Shown here: piece after piece, positions 13,336 to 13,546 of the stretch | Position numbering within the stretch: position 1 is the stretch's first letter | How the letters are laid out: each line of letters opens with the position of its first letter | Assembly (NCBI GenBank): GCA_910586295.1 | Contig: CAJUGE010000026.1 | Span: 1 to 13,546, forward strand | Source of the DNA: an uncultured Bacilli bacterium | GTDB lineage: Bacteria; Bacillota_I; Bacilli_A; RF39; UBA660 | Direction of reading: 5' to 3' | Length of the DNA: 13,546 bases | Notes under the pieces: model-generated | Told to the model about the DNA's origin: nothing | Database searches by the model: none | Seen by the model: only the letters and a program-made list of their open reading frames with translations | Made by a program: the position numbers and the translations under genes

Positions 13336-13405
13336 ACAACTTAAAATTGTGTTGACTAGAACAACTACAGGTTGTATAATTTACTATAGAACAACCATAA
13401 GTTGT
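13336..13405. promoter_or_regulatory. Three ACAAC-N5-GTTGT operators
   Basis: Three palindromes of identical design are present: ACAAC-TTAAA-ATTGT (13336-13350, one mismatch), ACAAC-TACAG-GTTGT (13361-13375, perfect) and ACAAC-CATAA-GTTGT (13391-13405, perfect). The first lies upstream of the -35 of the rightward promoter, the second within its spacer and touching the -10, the third just after the RNA start near 13387. The Xre protein next door is the obvious ligand. Confidence 0.8.
13352..13380 (+). promoter_or_regulatory. Strong repressible promoter for the gene at 13437
   Basis: TTGACT (13352-13357), a 17-base spacer and a perfect TATAAT (13375-13380) with TG just before it. Operator 2 fills the spacer, so a bound repressor would exclude RNA polymerase. 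Confidence 0.85.
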
Positions 13406-13436
13406 AAATGTAAGGGTAGAAAGAGAGAAATTGATT

Positions 13437-13546
13437 ATGAAAAGGTCAAAGTCTAAGATATTTGTAACTCTTACATTTTTATTATCCCTAATAACAGGAC
13501 TTTCATACGGAGTATTTATGGTAACAACCCAAAAATACAATGCAAC
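13437..13546 (+). CDS. Start of a membrane-anchored or secreted protein (cut by the window edge)
   Basis: 36 codons are visible. MKRSKSK is a basic N-terminus, followed by a hydrophobic helix (about 8-28, IFVTLTFLLSLITGLSYGVF), then TTQKYNA. This is either a signal peptide or a single membrane anchor with the rest of the protein outside. The Shine-Dalgarno is weak (AAGAGAG about 9 bases before ATG 13437), in contrast to the strong promoter. The gene is divergent from the Xre repressor and reads away from its three operators, so it is the likely target. The function lies beyond the window. Confidence 0.65.
   Translation, partial: MKRSKSKIFVTLTFLLSLITGLSYGVFMVTTQKYNA

Noticed and set aside
13307..13540. 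An upstream extension of the Xre gene to 154 residues.
   Set aside because: The extra part would run through the three operators and the divergent gene start, is not protein-like, and a good GGTGA precedes the inner ATG at 13306.

Overview
The window is very AT-rich bacterial chromosome. UGA is a stop (it ends the gene at 2528-3910) and Trp is TGG, so the standard bacterial code applies. UppP, a D,D-carboxypeptidase and a lipoprotein point to a walled, membrane-bounded cell. A YjbA-type (DUF3603) protein, AGGAGG/GGTGA Shine-Dalgarno sites and a carboxypeptidase-RluB gene pair suggest a low-GC Bacillota, probably one of the reduced gut Bacilli/Erysipelotrichia-like lineages. That placement is inference. 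No rRNA, tRNA or CRISPR array was seen.

Layout. 1-302 holds the 3' end of an IS5-like transposase followed by a gene remnant and a terminator. 363-1235 is a rhodanese gene and a DedA/VTT membrane protein gene. 1260-2443 is rmuC with its own near-consensus promoter and terminator. 2528-5481 is an operon of two long coiled-coil paralogues of unknown function. 5496-6161 is a decayed DUF4143 ATPase gene. uppP runs leftward at 6204-7007. 7076-8504 is an operon of a small membrane protein, a DUF3603 protein and a lipoprotein. 8505-8982 lacks any long gene but carries what looks like a type I toxin-antitoxin locus. 8983-9759 encodes an unknown membrane protein and a PspC-domain protein. 9852-11055 is a second broken DUF4143 ATPase, this one nearly full length. 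11102-12912 holds a D-Ala-D-Ala carboxypeptidase gene and rluB. The right edge has a small Xre repressor gene divergent from a truncated gene for a membrane or exported protein, with three ACAAC-N5-GTTGT operators around a strong promoter.

The intact housekeeping genes serve the envelope (UppP recycles undecaprenyl carrier, the carboxypeptidase trims peptidoglycan stem peptides, DedA, PspC and the lipoprotein act at the membrane) and nucleic acids (RmuC, RluB). Between them are accessory relics (IS end, two dead ATPases) and two candidate small regulatory systems.

The best candidate for something undescribed is at about 8521-8887: a 22-residue hydrophobic peptide on the minus strand, an exceptionally strong Shine-Dalgarno folded into a hairpin, a distal terminator, and a convergent plus-strand promoter and terminator that would make an antisense RNA over the toxin 3' UTR. 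The next two are the tandem coiled-coil paralogues and the Xre triple-operator switch.
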